64,000 nucleotides of DNA from Mesodorylaimus sp. YZB2_4 (Eukaryota > Nematoda > Enoplea > Dorylaimida > Dorylaimidae), in assembly GCA_030248295.1 (NCBI GenBank), contig JASANH010001537.1, positions 248,001 to 312,000 of the forward strand, given 5' to 3'. How positions within the stretch are numbered: position 1 is the stretch's first letter; each line of letters begins with the position of its first letter. Both the position numbers and the translations under genes were made by a program. Shown piece after piece: positions 39,105 to 51,200 of this stretch. Under the pieces are notes generated by a model. The model did not search any database, had not been told where the DNA came from, and saw nothing but the letters and a program-made list of their open reading frames with translations.

Positions 39105-39451
39105 TTCCTACGATTATTTCACATTTTTGACTCGAATGGCAATAATTTAGCTCATTAGCTTCTGAGGAAGCCCGCCGGCCACCAGCTGCCAGCTGCCGCC
39201 CTCGTTTTACAGTAGCCCCGAGTGCGAGCGTGTAAGCAGATGGCACTTGAGCATCAGGCAGTTTAGGCGCACTTTAAAAAAAATACTATCTGAATCCATG
39301 ATCTAAATGATTCCAAACAAAATTTGCATATTTTATTTCTTCGAAACATTGCCGAAAGAAGTGATTGTTCAAAAAAATGCCCATGCACACCTGATCGTCA
39401 ATTACAATAACGAAAACAGAGGCCCAAAATGTCCATTACGTTCATAGAATC
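39105..39451. other. intergenic: SGSM promoter and p23 3' flank
   Basis: An intergenic of 347 bp between two minus-strand genes. It must hold the SGSM promoter. No other feature is recognised. Confidence 0.6.
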
Positions 39452-41157
39452 CTAGTGACCATTTTCCGTTTCAGTGGTCGCTTGCTGAGCTTGATTCGGC
39501 TCGGTTTGATGTTCCTTCTTCAGCGCCTTTTTTTCATCGCCGTCTTCTCCACCGGCCTTGTCGTCTTCCAACTCGGGTAGTTCTAGAAGAGAGACAAGTG
39601 GTCAGCAGTAGACAACGATACTACTCTCACTCACTTACCTTCATTGTCGCTGTCGCCCTAAAAAAGAAGTGTCGTTAGAGCATGTTATACGCGTAGCTGG
39701 GGAATTCAGCAGCCTATATTACACCGAGAAACTGTCCGACTCTCATAAACTCGGGGACACCAAACCCACCCTGCATGGATCCACACATTTGATATGCTTA
39801 CCAAATCGTCGAGGTCAGGCCTGGCATCGCCGTACCCACCCATTTTGCCCATCATCTAAAACAAAGACTCCCAATCACCTCATCTCAATGTGGATGGGGA
39901 CTTACATCGTTCAAATCCCAGTTCATAGCCTCGTCTTCTGAGTCATCATCTTCGTCCCTCCACTTGCCGAAATCTACTTTGACCCAATGGAACTTCTTGT
40001 CCGATTTCAACAAACGCGGCCAAAATGGACCCGATTCTTTCTTGGGAATCACGAATTGAATGCTGCGATCGGATGGAATGCGACGGGCTTTCTGGAAAAG
40101 GAATGCAATCATAAGGTGTAGTGAGAGACGAGGATGACTTACGGTTGCGTCAATAGGCTTGTAGAATTCTATGTTCACATCGAACGGGTGTTTGTCCACG
40201 CCGCCTATACCGCTAAATAGGAAATGAAAAATTAGAACATTGAACTATGCTTAAAAAACATGTCCCACAGGGGCAAGAACTTGACACATGTCTACGACAT
40301 GCTTTTTATGCCAACCCTTTCCTCTTTCTCTACGAGTGTTCCCATTTTAGTCAAACCCCCAACCTTTTATCCTACCGACGACAAGGCAGGTAGGCTATAT
40401 GAATCACAGCCGCAAAGCAGGCACCGTAAAACAGCTTCTAGCGACACAACGGAAATAGAGTCCCCAGTACAAGAAAAGTCCGGCATGCACAAAGTAATCT
40501 CCTGCGCAAGACCCCATATGGAGAATGATGGTCGGCGTGAGTGCTCTTGACAGCAGGCGGACATTTCTTACATTGTGTAAAGCAACTCAAAATCAGAAAC
40601 GATCGAGAAAATTTCACGAACATAACATGTCGTAGATTAGAATTTTCCGAAAATTCTGGTCTTCTTATTATACTGAAAAAAGCCATCTTTGGCAGTTCTA
40701 GGGACTTGCTATGCTCAAAACAGATATCGACTGCTTTAGAGGTCATCGAAATTCCGCGATTTCTGTAAATCCCCTCTTTTGCACATATCTTCGATGCACG
40801 GGAGAAAAATCGCCAACGCCTCCAACATGAGGTTACACATTGGGATACTCTTCGCCTGCTAGACATGTACATACAAGCAATTTTTTTCGAAAGTTGAAAC
40901 GGAGGTTACAACGAGAACGAGTCAACACAGTCAAACGATAAGCTTACTTGAGGTGCAATTTTTCTTCGGTAAATTCAAAAGTAGGGTCCTTGCAGTCCTC
41001 GATATTGATAGTTATGAAAACAACGTCTTTGCGCTGAGCCCATTCAACAGACGGGTGCGACGGAGCACTAAAAATAATCTTTCGTACAGAAGGTACCTAC
41101 AAACTTGGGCCGTAACATTTTACGTCTCCCTACGATCCCCTACCTCGAAGCCGGCAT
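39452..41157 (-). CDS. PTGES3: p23 Hsp90 co-chaperone
   Basis: Seven exons (41157-41144, 41067-40948, 40212-40143, 40091-39906, 39855-39802, 39657-39639, 39582-39452) splice to 197 residues. The first exon encodes only MPAS plus part of a codon. A CS domain covers roughly residues 6-115 and ends in the p23 hallmark FWPRLLKSDKKFHWVKVDF followed by KWRDEDDDSED. An acidic tail follows with the MMGKMGG segment typical of p23. The protein binds the ATP-bound Hsp90 dimer in the cytosol, slows its ATPase and helps client maturation. The C-terminal 60 residues are longer and more charged than in human p23 (160 residues). The 735-bp second intron holds no recognised gene. It is head-to-head with the Mis18BP1-like gene. 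Confidence 0.93.
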
Positions 41158-41615
41158 ATTGATCAATCAAACCTGATTCTGCAAGGATCACAATATATCG
41201 AAAACAAAAACAAACCAAGCGAAGCGAGGCACCAACTACTGTATTTTCAGAAAGACCTCGAAAATTTTTGAAACCGACATTTCTCGAAGGTGAGCTAAGC
41301 AAATTTTTAGCTGGTAAAATTAAGTTACAGGTCTCTCAGAATTTTACATCTTCCAGTGGTTAATCATATTAAAATACTATGGCTTTACTTTCTGACTATC
41401 CAACATTAGCTTTTTTTTAAATCCAATGGGGTTTCAAATATTTGATATTTGACTGAAACTTTATTTTACCCGTTAATGTGTGATTCTTTTCATGGAGCGT
41501 CCTTTTCGTTTTTCCCGCCCAATTGTTTCACAAATTTGAATAGAAATTCTTGAAATTTTATTAATCGTGGTGACTTCTAATTTTTCAGTAGAATTGTCTG
41601 CATTGATTCAAAACA
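41158..41615. promoter_or_regulatory. shared promoter region of p23 (-) and Mis18BP1-like (+)
   Basis: 458 bp separate two start codons pointing away from each other. The strip is AT-rich next to the plus-strand gene. A two-unit heat-shock-like element, TTCTCGAA, lies at 41281-41288, 124 bp above the p23 start; two units alone are weak evidence. Confidence 0.45.
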
Positions 41616-44584
41616 ATGCCGCCGTGTCGCCGAAAAGGTGTAAAATTGTGGCCCGACGATCCGGCGAATGTCAAAAAGAGTCTTTCAATTTACACAACCG
41701 TGTCTTTAATTCAACGATTCGATGAATTTGTGAAACTCTACAGATTTAAATCCCGCTCTGAAGGCTTAGAACATTTACTACGGTCAATCGAATCAACCAG
41801 TCCGAGCAGCAGCGAGACTAAACCGCCGAGAAAGCGGAAGTGTGCTTCGAGACAAAGTCGTGGCCTGGTGCTGGATGAGGAATGGGACCAGGATGAAGTC
41901 GATAAACTGAGACGGTATTTTTTTTGCTGGTTTCCGATTTGCTCAAACGGATTCCTTTGCGCTGTTTTTGCAAATGTCCACGTATTCCCTCAATTTAGGG
42001 CTATCGACGCATGCAAGCCGTCGTCCGACGACCAGTGGCAAGCTGTGGCGAACTCGGTGGGCGGCGGGCATACCTGGCAGCAGTACAAGAAGTACGCGGA
42101 GACAAAACTTCGTTATCGGGTAAAAAAATGTAAGTAAGCTTGTCTTTTATTGATAAAATGATGATATGGGACCTTTTTTCAGTCCCGGCTGTTCCGAAGC
42201 GAACTCTACGTGCTCGGCAAGAAAGAGACAAGTTCATGAAGCAGCTAACACGAGATCAGGCGGAAGGAAACAACGATTTGTTTCAGGACGAGCCAATTCT
42301 AGCCGCGAGGGTAGGAAATGATGATCCTGATGGGGTCCATTCCATTCCAGTTCTGTGCTTTGCACTTGCTTTCCCGTTGGGCAATACCTAATACCAAGGG
42401 AGATTTGCGAGGGTGAAGACTGGGTGGGACAGGTTTGGGTAGGGGCCATCCATAAAGGTCGACCGCAGCCTAAGGGGGAGGGGGTTAGCAAAAAGCGGTC
42501 AGGTGCGGTCGGGGAGGGGGAGGGGTAGCGACCAATGGTCGACCGCAGCAAATTTTCAAACTTTTGATGACCAAGAAACACCGGTAGTGCGTACTAAAAC
42601 CTTCAAAACTTTTTGTCTCCTTTTCCTTTTCTCCTTGGTCTTTCATTCTCGATAATGCAATTTCGGGTTCATCAGGACTCTTATTCCCTACTGGAATGGC
42701 GTCTGATCCGAAAGGGAAAAGTTGGAAGGCGATGGCTCGGCAGGGAGGCGGTTGGAAGTGGTCTGGTCCGACTGGTGTTGATCCGCCTTGCTGGCCGGCA
42801 ACCCTGACTTGGAGTGGAGGCCGAGGTTCTATTCCGATGGAGGACGGCAGTTAGTAGCTTGTCGCTGGCTTTGGACACCTGGCTATGGGAACACCCCTTC
42901 TATTGTCAAATGGCGGACGCCCACCCAAGGAGTGGAGAGTTGGGAAACTGTCCTCTAACACCAGTCAGGAAGGTCCCTAAGCTAAGCCTGAATACCTTCT
43001 CACCCAGTATGCCCTCGTGTGGAGGTGCTCCCTGAAGACACAAGAAGCCTGCCGTGAGAGCTGGTCACCTCTAGGGATAGGTCGAAATCACCTTTTTCCA
43101 GGATCGGGATCAGGGCAATCCCGATCAGGATCAGGATTTTTTGAATTTTTATGATTTTGCCCATGAGGCTATTTTCCTCAGCACACTTTAGTCATCCAGG
43201 TTTTTTAAGCTTTTTATCAGGTCGAGTTTCAGTTATTTTAAGTAAGCTGAAAATTGATGAGTACATTCTCAGTTTCGATGCACGTCCAGCAAGGTCAGCC
43301 TAGGCCAAGTAAAATCAGTGTTGCTATCATTATCGATTTGAGCCGATGTTGCTGTTGCCTGTTCATCGCCACTGCTTCATCGCAGATATGATGGATCAGA
43401 GTGTACCAGGGTTATGCATATCATAATTATATGCAGAATCCCGATGCCGAAATGTCAGTATCAGGATCAGGATTGGGAGTGGTCAAATCCCGACGGGATC
43501 AGGACTGGGACTGGGATCCCCACCAACCCCTAGTCACCTCACAGCTTTGCTTATCAAATCATGACTGCTGGCCAGCTAATATGATTTGGAGTCATTTGTC
43601 TTCAAAGGCACCTAGTCAAGCTCAAAACAGCATAAGATAAAACATTTCACCTTTCTGCGTTTGGAGGGGGTATGGCTGAAGTTGCTCGACCATTTTTGAG
43701 GGGGTTCGCTAGAAGTGGTCGGCATGCGGTCAGGGGGGAGGGGGGTCAAAAAATCGAAATTTTGTGCGGTCGACCTTTATGGATGGTCCCATAAGGGCTT
43801 TGATCGTAGTAGTTTTTCTCCCTCCAGTTGTTTACTGTGAGTCATTTTTTAGATACAGGCTCCGATTATCATCGATGCCTTTAATATTTCCTGCCTGAAC
43901 ACACCGGCCAGCGGGATTTCCTACGCGAGCCGATTTGAACTTGATTCGATTTCGTCTTCTGCAACTCCCTCACGCTCGTTCCATACTGAAGAAGCGTTGA
44001 AAACGGAAGTCGGTTCAGAGGCCAGGTACATTTTGGTTCAATCTGTTCCCAGCATCGACCGATCCGGGCCGGATCAGTTTGGGGCAACTGACCGGGATCG
44101 GAATTTTGAATTCCCGCCAAAATATCTTTCTATGTGGCTAAAATATTCTTCATTCAACCCATCCTGTCTGCGGGTGTCCTTTATCAGCGAAAAAAAACAC
44201 GCCAGAAAACAAATGGGCAGGCGCAATGCAACGGTGGGTCGGCTCGGCTCGGTGGACGCTGTAATTCTACAGCTGATTTGTATTCCCCTTGACACTTGCT
44301 GCAAGTGCTGGTGGTTCGCATTTCTGAAATTCTGCTTTTATATGCTAATGATATCTGTTTTCAGGAAACGAGCCAATCGATGCATGAACAAGCTGCAGCC
44401 CGTTCTAAACAAGGCTCATACATTTAAGAGCGCCGTGTACTCGCCCAAGGCGACACCGAAACGTATCCCGAACAAACGTCGCGTATCCAAAGCAATTCCT
44501 TGGACAAATCTCAAATCCCCTTTGGCCAAGGAGGATCGTGCAGACACCGACGAAGATGATACTTATTTTTCTGAGAACGCCTGA
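41616..44584 (+). CDS. MIS18BP1: Mis18-binding protein 1 / KNL2-like SANT protein
   Basis: Five exons (41616-41914, 41999-42129, 42183-42310, 43853-44025, 44365-44584) splice to 316 residues. A Myb/SANT domain begins in exon 1 (DEEWDQDEVDKLRRAIDACK) and ends in exon 2 (DQWQAVANSVGG, then the QYKKY helix). After it comes RTLRARQERDKFMKQL and NNDLFQDEPI, a pattern like the segment after the SANT domain of vertebrate Mis18BP1. Basic Ser/Pro/Lys-rich tracts follow. In that family the protein brings the Mis18 complex and CENP-A loading to centromeres after mitosis. The usual upstream SANTA domain is not seen, and the protein is much shorter than the vertebrate one (over 1,100 residues). It could instead be another SANT chromatin protein. 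Intron 3 (1.5 kb) carries a DNA-transposon-like element. Confidence 0.6.
42442..43790. mobile_element. DNA-transposon/MITE-like element with terminal inverted repeats
   Basis: The ends are 26-bp inverted repeats: 42442-42467 begins GGGGCCATCCATAAAGGTCG, and the complement of 43765-43790 begins GGGACCATCCATAAAGGTCG. They match at all but one position. Inside are G-rich subterminal tracts (GGGGGAGGGGG), further copies of GGTCGACC, opposed GATCAGGATCAGG arrays (about 43100-43140 and 43455-43530) and a small SINE-like scrap (43010-43032). No transposase is coded. It lies wholly within intron 3 of the Mis18BP1-like gene. Its superfamily is not assigned; a TA duplication is possible but not clear. 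Confidence 0.7.
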
Positions 44585-44944
44585 CCATGTGATTGTCCTT
44601 TTTAACTCTGTATTCCAAAGGTTTTTTGACATGATGTCGTCTGTACTTTAGGAAGGCAAATCGTGTGTGTAGTGCATGTAAATTTCCTCTTTGGGATTTT
44701 GAATTTGGCGCCACTGATGCTCAGGCTCGTTTATGGCGCTGTCAATGTGCGCGAATCTTGGGAAGCGTCATTCCACAAAATTTGAATGTAGAGTGCAGTC
44801 AGTTGAGGTTTTATTGTGGTGGTCTTCGAAGAATAAGAAGAAAAATAGTTTTTGACTTGTCTGTTTGTCGAAATAAGTATGCATTGATATGACTCGTGCC
44901 TACGGGTATACTGTTAATGATCTCCTTGCAGGTCAGGTGCGAAA
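44585..44944. other. intergenic between Mis18BP1-like and CDCA3-like genes
   Basis: 360 bp between tandem plus-strand genes. It holds a 75-codon Cys-containing open frame with no recognised family; no splice link to either neighbour is clear. Confidence 0.5.
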
Positions 44945-45343
44945 ATGGGTCAACGACTGTTTAAAGAATGGCAAGCGGTGAGTGGCGAGGAGACGAATTT
45001 GAATGACGAAAACAAGAAAATGGATGTCTCCCGATCGACAACGCCCAAACCTTTGTCAATGACCGAGTTGCATCATGATCGTTTACGTGTGTTGAAAGAA
45101 GATCCTCGATCGCCGTCCGGGTCAATTAGTCGTACACCCATCGAGGTTGTGGCCACGCCGGATCCTAAACGAGTCAGCGACGAGTTCAGTCCGGCCCCAT
45201 CACCAGCTGCTGGCGATAGTCCCGCTGTTGGATTACTCAAGAAATCAAACGTCAACGAGTTCCATCGAAAGTTATTTCAGCGCAATCCGGCTCCGAAATT
45301 GCAAGCGTATGAAAATGGAAGTGAGGAAATGGATGATCAATGA
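44945..45343 (+). CDS. small CDCA3/Tome-1-like protein
   Basis: A single-exon 132-residue hydrophilic protein starting MGQRLFKEW. Its one family-like mark is EDPRSPSGSISRTPIEV, which matches the DPRSPSxGIxRTPI motif of CDCA3 (trigger of mitotic entry 1). CDCA3 is an APC/C substrate and adaptor for degrading the mitotic inhibitor Wee1. Several S/T-P sites (TTPKP, ATPDP, PAPSP) would suit mitotic kinases. Human CDCA3 is twice as long with a second copy of the motif and more C-terminal sequence; those are missing here. A possible donor after codon 11 (GCG|GTGAGT) lies inside an open frame, so the single-exon reading is preferred. The neighbouring Mis18BP1-like gene also works in mitosis. Tentative. 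Confidence 0.45.
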   Translation: MGQRLFKEWQAVSGEETNLNDENKKMDVSRSTTPKPLSMTELHHDRLRVLKEDPRSPSGSISRTPIEVVATPDPKRVSDEFSPAPSPAAGDSPAVGLLKKSNVNEFHRKLFQRNPAPKLQAYENGSEEMDDQ

Positions 45344-45616
45344 TTTGTACTTGGTAGATGTATCTCCTCTGCAAATTTCCCTTTCATGTAAAAATGAGTT
45401 CTTTTTGTATTTCGGCTCCTTATGTAAATGATTATTCGTAAATTTAAATTAGCGCCTTACTTTTGCGCCTGAGCATCTGTCGTCTGCACACGGGCGCGGA
45501 AACGGCCGTCGTAGGCACGTGCGCACGTAATAAGAAAAGTTGAGCTTACGTTTTCTAGGCGCTGTAATCGGGTAGGATCCGTTGATAAGAGATCGTTTTG
45601 TAGAGGTTGTTTAAAA

Positions 45617-46438
45617 ATGGTATCGGCTCTGGTGTCTCGGATAATGCTGTTGACGGCGGGCACGTTGTACCCGGCCTACCGGTCGTACAAGGCGGTCAAG
45701 ACGAAGAACGTTCGCGAATATGTCAAGTGGATGATGTACTGGATTGTTTTGGCTCTGTTCCTAGCCGTCGAAACGTTCACTGACATTTTCGTGGCCTTTT
45801 GGCTGCCCTTTTATTACGAGATTAAGATCTTATTTTTAATTTGGCTGCTATCGCCGTACACGAAAGGCGCCTCGGTGCTGTACAGGAAGTTCGTGCACCC
45901 GGTCCTGGAGAAACACGAGCAGGACATAGATTTGTATTTGGAGGGGGCCAAACAGCACGGATATTCGGCCCTCGTCCGATTCGGCTCGCGAGGTGTCAAC
46001 TACGCCAAAGAAATCGTGGCCGCGGCCGCTGTCAAAGGTTAGGCATGGTTCGGATGGGGCGGAACTCTTGATCACCCCCTCGTTTCAGGCCAGGCGCAGC
46101 TACTGAATCAAATAACCAAGAGCTATTCTCTGAACGATGTGACCGACGCGGCCAATGCTCCCATCGACCGCAACCGCAGTCAATCGCTGTCGGAGGCGCA
46201 GGACGCGGTGGACAGCGAATTCGGTTTTCTGGACGAGAGTCTGGATGAACAGCCGTTATCGTTGCGCATCAAGAAGAGTGGTGCTTCGAGCGGCAAGCAA
46301 TCGACGAGCCGGGACGACGGGGCCGTACTCAAGCCTCGATCGCGACGAGCCAAGGACAATCAAGTACTCGACGCCTACGGGACCATGCCCCGTCGCAGCG
46401 CACGTACGACGACGACCAGGCAATCCAAACAAACCTGA
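45617..46438 (+). CDS. REEP: receptor expression-enhancing protein (REEP1-4 type)
   Basis: Two exons (45617-46037, 46089-46438) splice to 256 residues. The TB2/DP1/HVA22 domain fills residues 1-120: [56 protein letters not shown], with two hydrophobic hairpins. An amphipathic stretch and a Ser/Lys-rich cytosolic tail follow, as in REEP1-4, which lack the N-terminal extension of REEP5/6. These proteins bend and shape tubular ER and link it to microtubules. The intron falls right after the domain. Very sure of the family; the paralog is not resolved. Confidence 0.94.
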
Positions 46439-46811
46439 CTCACCATTTCGACCAGTTTGTACTGCACTTTTTCTACGTAGCTTTTACTCTGTGCCTCTCG
46501 GTGTGACTACTTACCGCACTAGCCCTCTTGTATATGCTATACACCTCGGCGAACAAGCTGTAGGTGATGTGTGGCCGGCTGACTTGGCGAGTTATTTCTG
46601 GCCGTCAGCTGTTGATCGACACGCCAGCGGGCGACTAATGAAGCGCATTAGCAGGCCAGGCGGCGGGGCTGCTACCCGAGAGCAGTGATTGAAACACAGC
46701 AGCCTCAGGAGACCATGACGGAACGATCTCGCTAGCGCCAGTGGTCAATGCCAGAACTAGGTGAAACTTGGGACAGAAAACCACCGAAAGGTTACTTCAC
46801 TAGGATGTGCA
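46439..46811. other. intergenic, convergent 3' ends of REEP and DCAKD
   Basis: 373 bp containing two 3' untranslated regions. Nothing else is recognised. Confidence 0.6.
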
Positions 46812-47941
46812 CTAGAATCCACTCACTCTCTTCACAACTGTGAACATGACCGAGGCAAATACGGCTAAGGCGGCCATCAGCAGGGCACGATACCACCAGT
46901 GCAATCTACTACTGGTCAGAGTGGCGTAAATTCTCTCCGTCTGCTCTCTCGTTTCTTGCAGACTGCCGTTGTTGTCGATGACGAAAGTTGCCAGTTTCAC
47001 TTTTTCACCCAGCGGCATTTGCGCATCGATTCGTTGCTTGGCTTCATCGGCGCTGCATTCGTCGCGGGCCAGAATTCTTTCCAATTGTTTTTCGTTATTG
47101 CTAGTACGGAATGCGCAGGTAAGATACTGTAGGAACGATCATACGGCAAGCAAAGAAGGAAATCCCAATCTATAACCATATTTTGCGCTATGCAAGGAGC
47201 TCGCCGCTATCATTCTGCTCTGCTCATTGCGAGGCAAAACACTGGGATGGAACGCATTGCAGAGGGGGGCCGGTCAAAAACAGTGCACCATGTAACCTGG
47301 AAGTGCCATAAACTTGCAAGGGTAAAATATAGTTTCAGAATGGGGTATCCCAACGAGCTCTCACCACGACACAACGATTGTGTACTGCACCACGCGTTGC
47401 CAATGCGATTCGAACAAGAGTGGCAGGTCGAGAAGCACGAATTGGTGACCTAAAACGTGGGCCGGGAGGCAAACTTTGGACCTCCACCTGACTCCGGTAA
47501 TCTTACCAGCGAGTAGAAGACGGAAGAGCTGTTTGGTGATTTCCCAGCGGATTCGAGGATGTACGATGGTGTTAAGCTTGCGACGTAGTTGGGTGTTGGC
47601 AAAAATGAGCGCTCCCAGCTTCTTTCTCTCCAAAGCACCAGTGCTCGAATCAAAATACTCATCCCCGAAAGCAGCCTTTAATTCTTTCCAAGCTGGGGTT
47701 CCTGGTTCCACCACTGAAAATAAAAGACGCAGCTCATGTTCGATAAACGATTTGTATCTGTACCAAGCAGATCCCTGCGAAAGGGTATATCAGACATGTA
47801 TCGTAACCTTTGAGTGAACCCTTCCCTACCTTGGCGGGCGATCTGGTCGGCATCGATGATCGGAATGTTAAATTGTCGGAAAAAATTAGAGACAGTGCTT
47901 TTTCCTGTCCCAATTCCACCTGTCAGTCCTACCAGAAACAT
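46812..47941 (-). CDS. DCAKD: dephospho-CoA kinase domain-containing protein
   Basis: Four exons (47941-47830, 47713-47507, 47449-47365, 47100-46812) splice to 230 residues (human DCAKD has 231). The P-loop is [12 protein letters not shown] at residues 5-16, then DADQIARQ, the lid region [28 protein letters not shown], and DLPLLFES. The enzyme phosphorylates dephospho-CoA at the 3' hydroxyl, the last step of coenzyme A synthesis. The C-terminus (about 200-225) is a hydrophobic helix ([18 protein letters not shown]), as in DCAKD, which suggests membrane anchoring rather than a bifunctional COASY. Head-to-head with CLEC16A across 278 bp. Confidence 0.94.
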
Positions 47942-48219
47942 GATTCAGCTTGCAGTAACTTACTCCAACATTACAGTCTCCCCTTCCAAGCATGGGTCTG
48001 CCAACCGACATGGTGGGATTGAAACGACTGACACCTAATCTCCCGCTTTTAGCAGACACTTTATTCGAGCCTGAACATCACAAAAGTGTGCGCGTGGCAG
48101 AGAAAAAATTCGTGAAGAAAAACAAGAAAAAACCGAAAAAAATCTGAATTCTGAAATCCAGAAGTCGATTCGGCATTCTTGTTTATTGCCGTTTATTTGC
48201 CTGTGGCTGTAAATTAGCC
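47942..48219. promoter_or_regulatory. bidirectional promoter of DCAKD (-) and CLEC16A (+)
   Basis: Only 278 bp separate two start codons on opposite strands, so both promoters and 5' untranslated regions must lie here. No specific factor site is called. Confidence 0.55.
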
Positions 48220-51200
48220 ATGTTCGCAAAACGGAGTTTGGGTGGGATTTGGAAACCGAAGAATCCTCATTCGTTGGAATATCTCAAGTAGGCTAAGTCC
48301 AAAATGACATTTCTCACGCCCGCCATACCTAGGCCTAATTTTGTTCATTTGCAGGTATCTTCACGGAGTCTTAAACAAGAATGCTGTTGTCACCGAAAAC
48401 AATCGTAGTCTTTTGGTCGAGGCTTTACGAGCCATCGCCGAGATTCTCATCTGGGGTGATCAGAATGATCCGTCCGTCTTCGAGTAAGTTTGCCTCTTCG
48501 TCGTCTCCTCATTTTCTTCTCAGTTGGTGGTCTTCGGTTTTAGCTTTTTTCTGGAGAAGAATATGTTGGGCTTTTTCCTTCGAATTATGAAACAGAAATG
48601 TGGGCGATACGTGTGCACCCAATTACTTCAAACTTTGAACATTCTATTCGAGAATATTAGCAATGAAACATCGTTGTGTAAGTTTATTTACGAGGAAGGG
48701 TTGGTTTTTAGAACTGGCGGTCTCGTATTTTAGACTACCTCTTGTCGAATAACCATGTCAATTCGATAATAACTCATCGATTCGATTTCTCGGATGAAGA
48801 GGTAATTTTAATCTTTTTCGTCCGCCTTTATGCAAATCTTGTTTTTAGATTCTGGCCTACTATATATCATTTCTGAAAACACTCTCGCTCAAGCTCAACA
48901 ACAATACCATCCATTTCTTTTTTAACGAGGTACCTGCGTTTTTAAATTTGTGGTAATGTTGGGAATCCGTGTTGTTTGCAGCACACGAACGATTTCCCGT
49001 TGTACACGGAGGCCATCAAGTTTTTTAATCACGCCGAGAGTATGGTGCGCATCGCTGTTCGAACATTGACGCTCAACGTGTACAGAGGTGAGTGGCTGCA
49101 TGTGAATAGGTTTATCCGCAACTGTTTTCTGATTCTTGCTTGAATTCAGTATTTTCGGTTCCAGTGAACGATTCGGCCATGTTGAATTTTATCCGCGATA
49201 ATGCAGCGGCGCCGTATTTTTCCAACTTTGTTTTCTTCATCGCTAATCACGTGGTCGATATGAATTCGTGTTTGACATCGGCCGATGGGTCCAGGTGAGT
49301 GGGTCTGGCTCGGGGCCGCAGAAGTATGAAATCTTACTCCGCCCATGCTTGGCCAACCTCCTATACATGGGAGCTGGACTGGTGGTACTACCTCTGTTTT
49401 CAGTGTGCACGCAAGGGACAAACTGTCGGACCTCATGGCCGAGCATTTAGACCATATTCACTACATGAATGACGTTCTCTGCTTGAATATCGATTCGCTG
49501 AACGCGGTGCTGACTGATCAACTGTTGAAGAAGCTGTTCGTTCCCATCTACTTGGGCTGCCTTACGCCCGATTACCGGGTAACGTGACTTATTTGTCCAC
49601 ATTATCAACTCATTGCATTTGCGTGTTTTGTTTCAGTTTGACGGCGCTGCTCGAGTGTCGCCGGTGGTGGCTTTGTTCCTATTATCACAAGTGAGCCAGC
49701 TTTTGTAATCGATTTGAGCGTGGGGTTACCTGGAGTCTTTTTCGACAGGTCTTTCTCGTCGTGACTCACACGCCCTTGGTCGAACGCTTGGCGGGTTTGC
49801 TGATGCTCGGTGATCAGGAAGCGTTGTGCAATGAAGGGGCCGTGGTAAGTCGTGTTGAGGGTGTTCGTGGCCGTCGTGACTATTTTTGTTTTAGTTTTCC
49901 TCAGTGGACTCTGGCAATGGTTTCGGTAAGCATGAGGGGGGAGGGGGTAGAGGGCTATGACTTGCTTATGCTTTGTTGCAGATAGCAATAAAACGGACGA
50001 GGAGAAACTGAAAACGCAGAGCCCGCGGGGTGGTGATCCGTTGACGGCGCCCAACACCTTGAGTGACAGGTGGCCATTCCGTGACACGTATAAGAGGTGC
50101 GAGACTTAAACCGGCCGCCTATTTCAGACCGCTCCTGCGAGCAGTTCTCGATTCTTTGGACTGTGGCCAGGACGATCACGCCGCGTTCTTCTCTTTATGC
50201 CTGGTCTACTCGATATATCAGAATGCAGGTAAGTCACTTTGGGGTTGCTTGTAATTCGCTCTCACATCGTCCCCTTTTTGACACTGCTTTACTTTTGGAG
50301 GTGGTAAGTTCTGCTCCTGCTCGTGCCACTCTTTGGCGCCAAGTTTAGCCCGAATAAACTGATTTTCTTTCAGGCATTTCTCCCGCTTTGATGCAATGCG
50401 CCCAGTTAATAGCGGATAGTGGGTCGGGCGGGACTTACTGTTTGGAGATAGTACGTCGTATTTTGAACATTATTGCTCAAAGTGTGCAGCAAGGTGAGTT
50501 CTGTGTGGGCTATGCAGATTAGGGCATTGGACACGTGATAACAGCGATTGTTAAGGAAATTTTGTGTGAACCGTGCTGTCTCTCCTTTCAGAGTGCCGGG
50601 TGCGAGTGGCCACGTTGGAGACGTGTTGCGCAACGTTCAAACAAATGCTGTGCAATGACGATGGGCAGTATAGTTCGATACTGGATCAGTACCTGGCCGA
50701 CCTCGTCTCCGCCCGAGAAATCATCATCGCTCAACTGCGTCAGTACGCGGAGGTACGTTCTGTGGTAGAGGTAGGGTTTGTGAAACGATGATTTGTGATT
50801 TCAGAGAGAGGACATATTCCTGGACCTGTTCGAGGACGAGTACCGTCGGATGCAGGTAGCCAGGGATTGGTCGGGCTGCCGGGGGCTCGTTGTTGATGGA
50901 TGTTATTTCAGACGAGGAATTTCTCGATAAGTTTGTTGAGCACGGATGCTTCCATGCTATTGCCCCCGTCAGACACGCCATTGAGTGGAGTGGATTTTGT
51001 GAAAAGATTGCCTTGCGGACCTCAGGAACACGCGCGACGGGTAAGTTGTGACTTGTTTTTTTGTATTCCTCGTCTGACTCTGACAATTTCAGGCCATTCG
51101 TGTGTTTTTGCTCGTTCGAGAATTGTTACAAGAGATTAGTGGCGAAGAGGACGATTTTCACAAAACGTTCAGCGCCAGCCCCGTGGTTAAAGTGGACGAT

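Noticed and set aside
41543..41559. Second heat-shock element before the Mis18BP1-like gene
   Set aside because: The units are out of the two-base spacing and only one TTC-nn-GAA pair is exact; expected by chance in AT-rich DNA.
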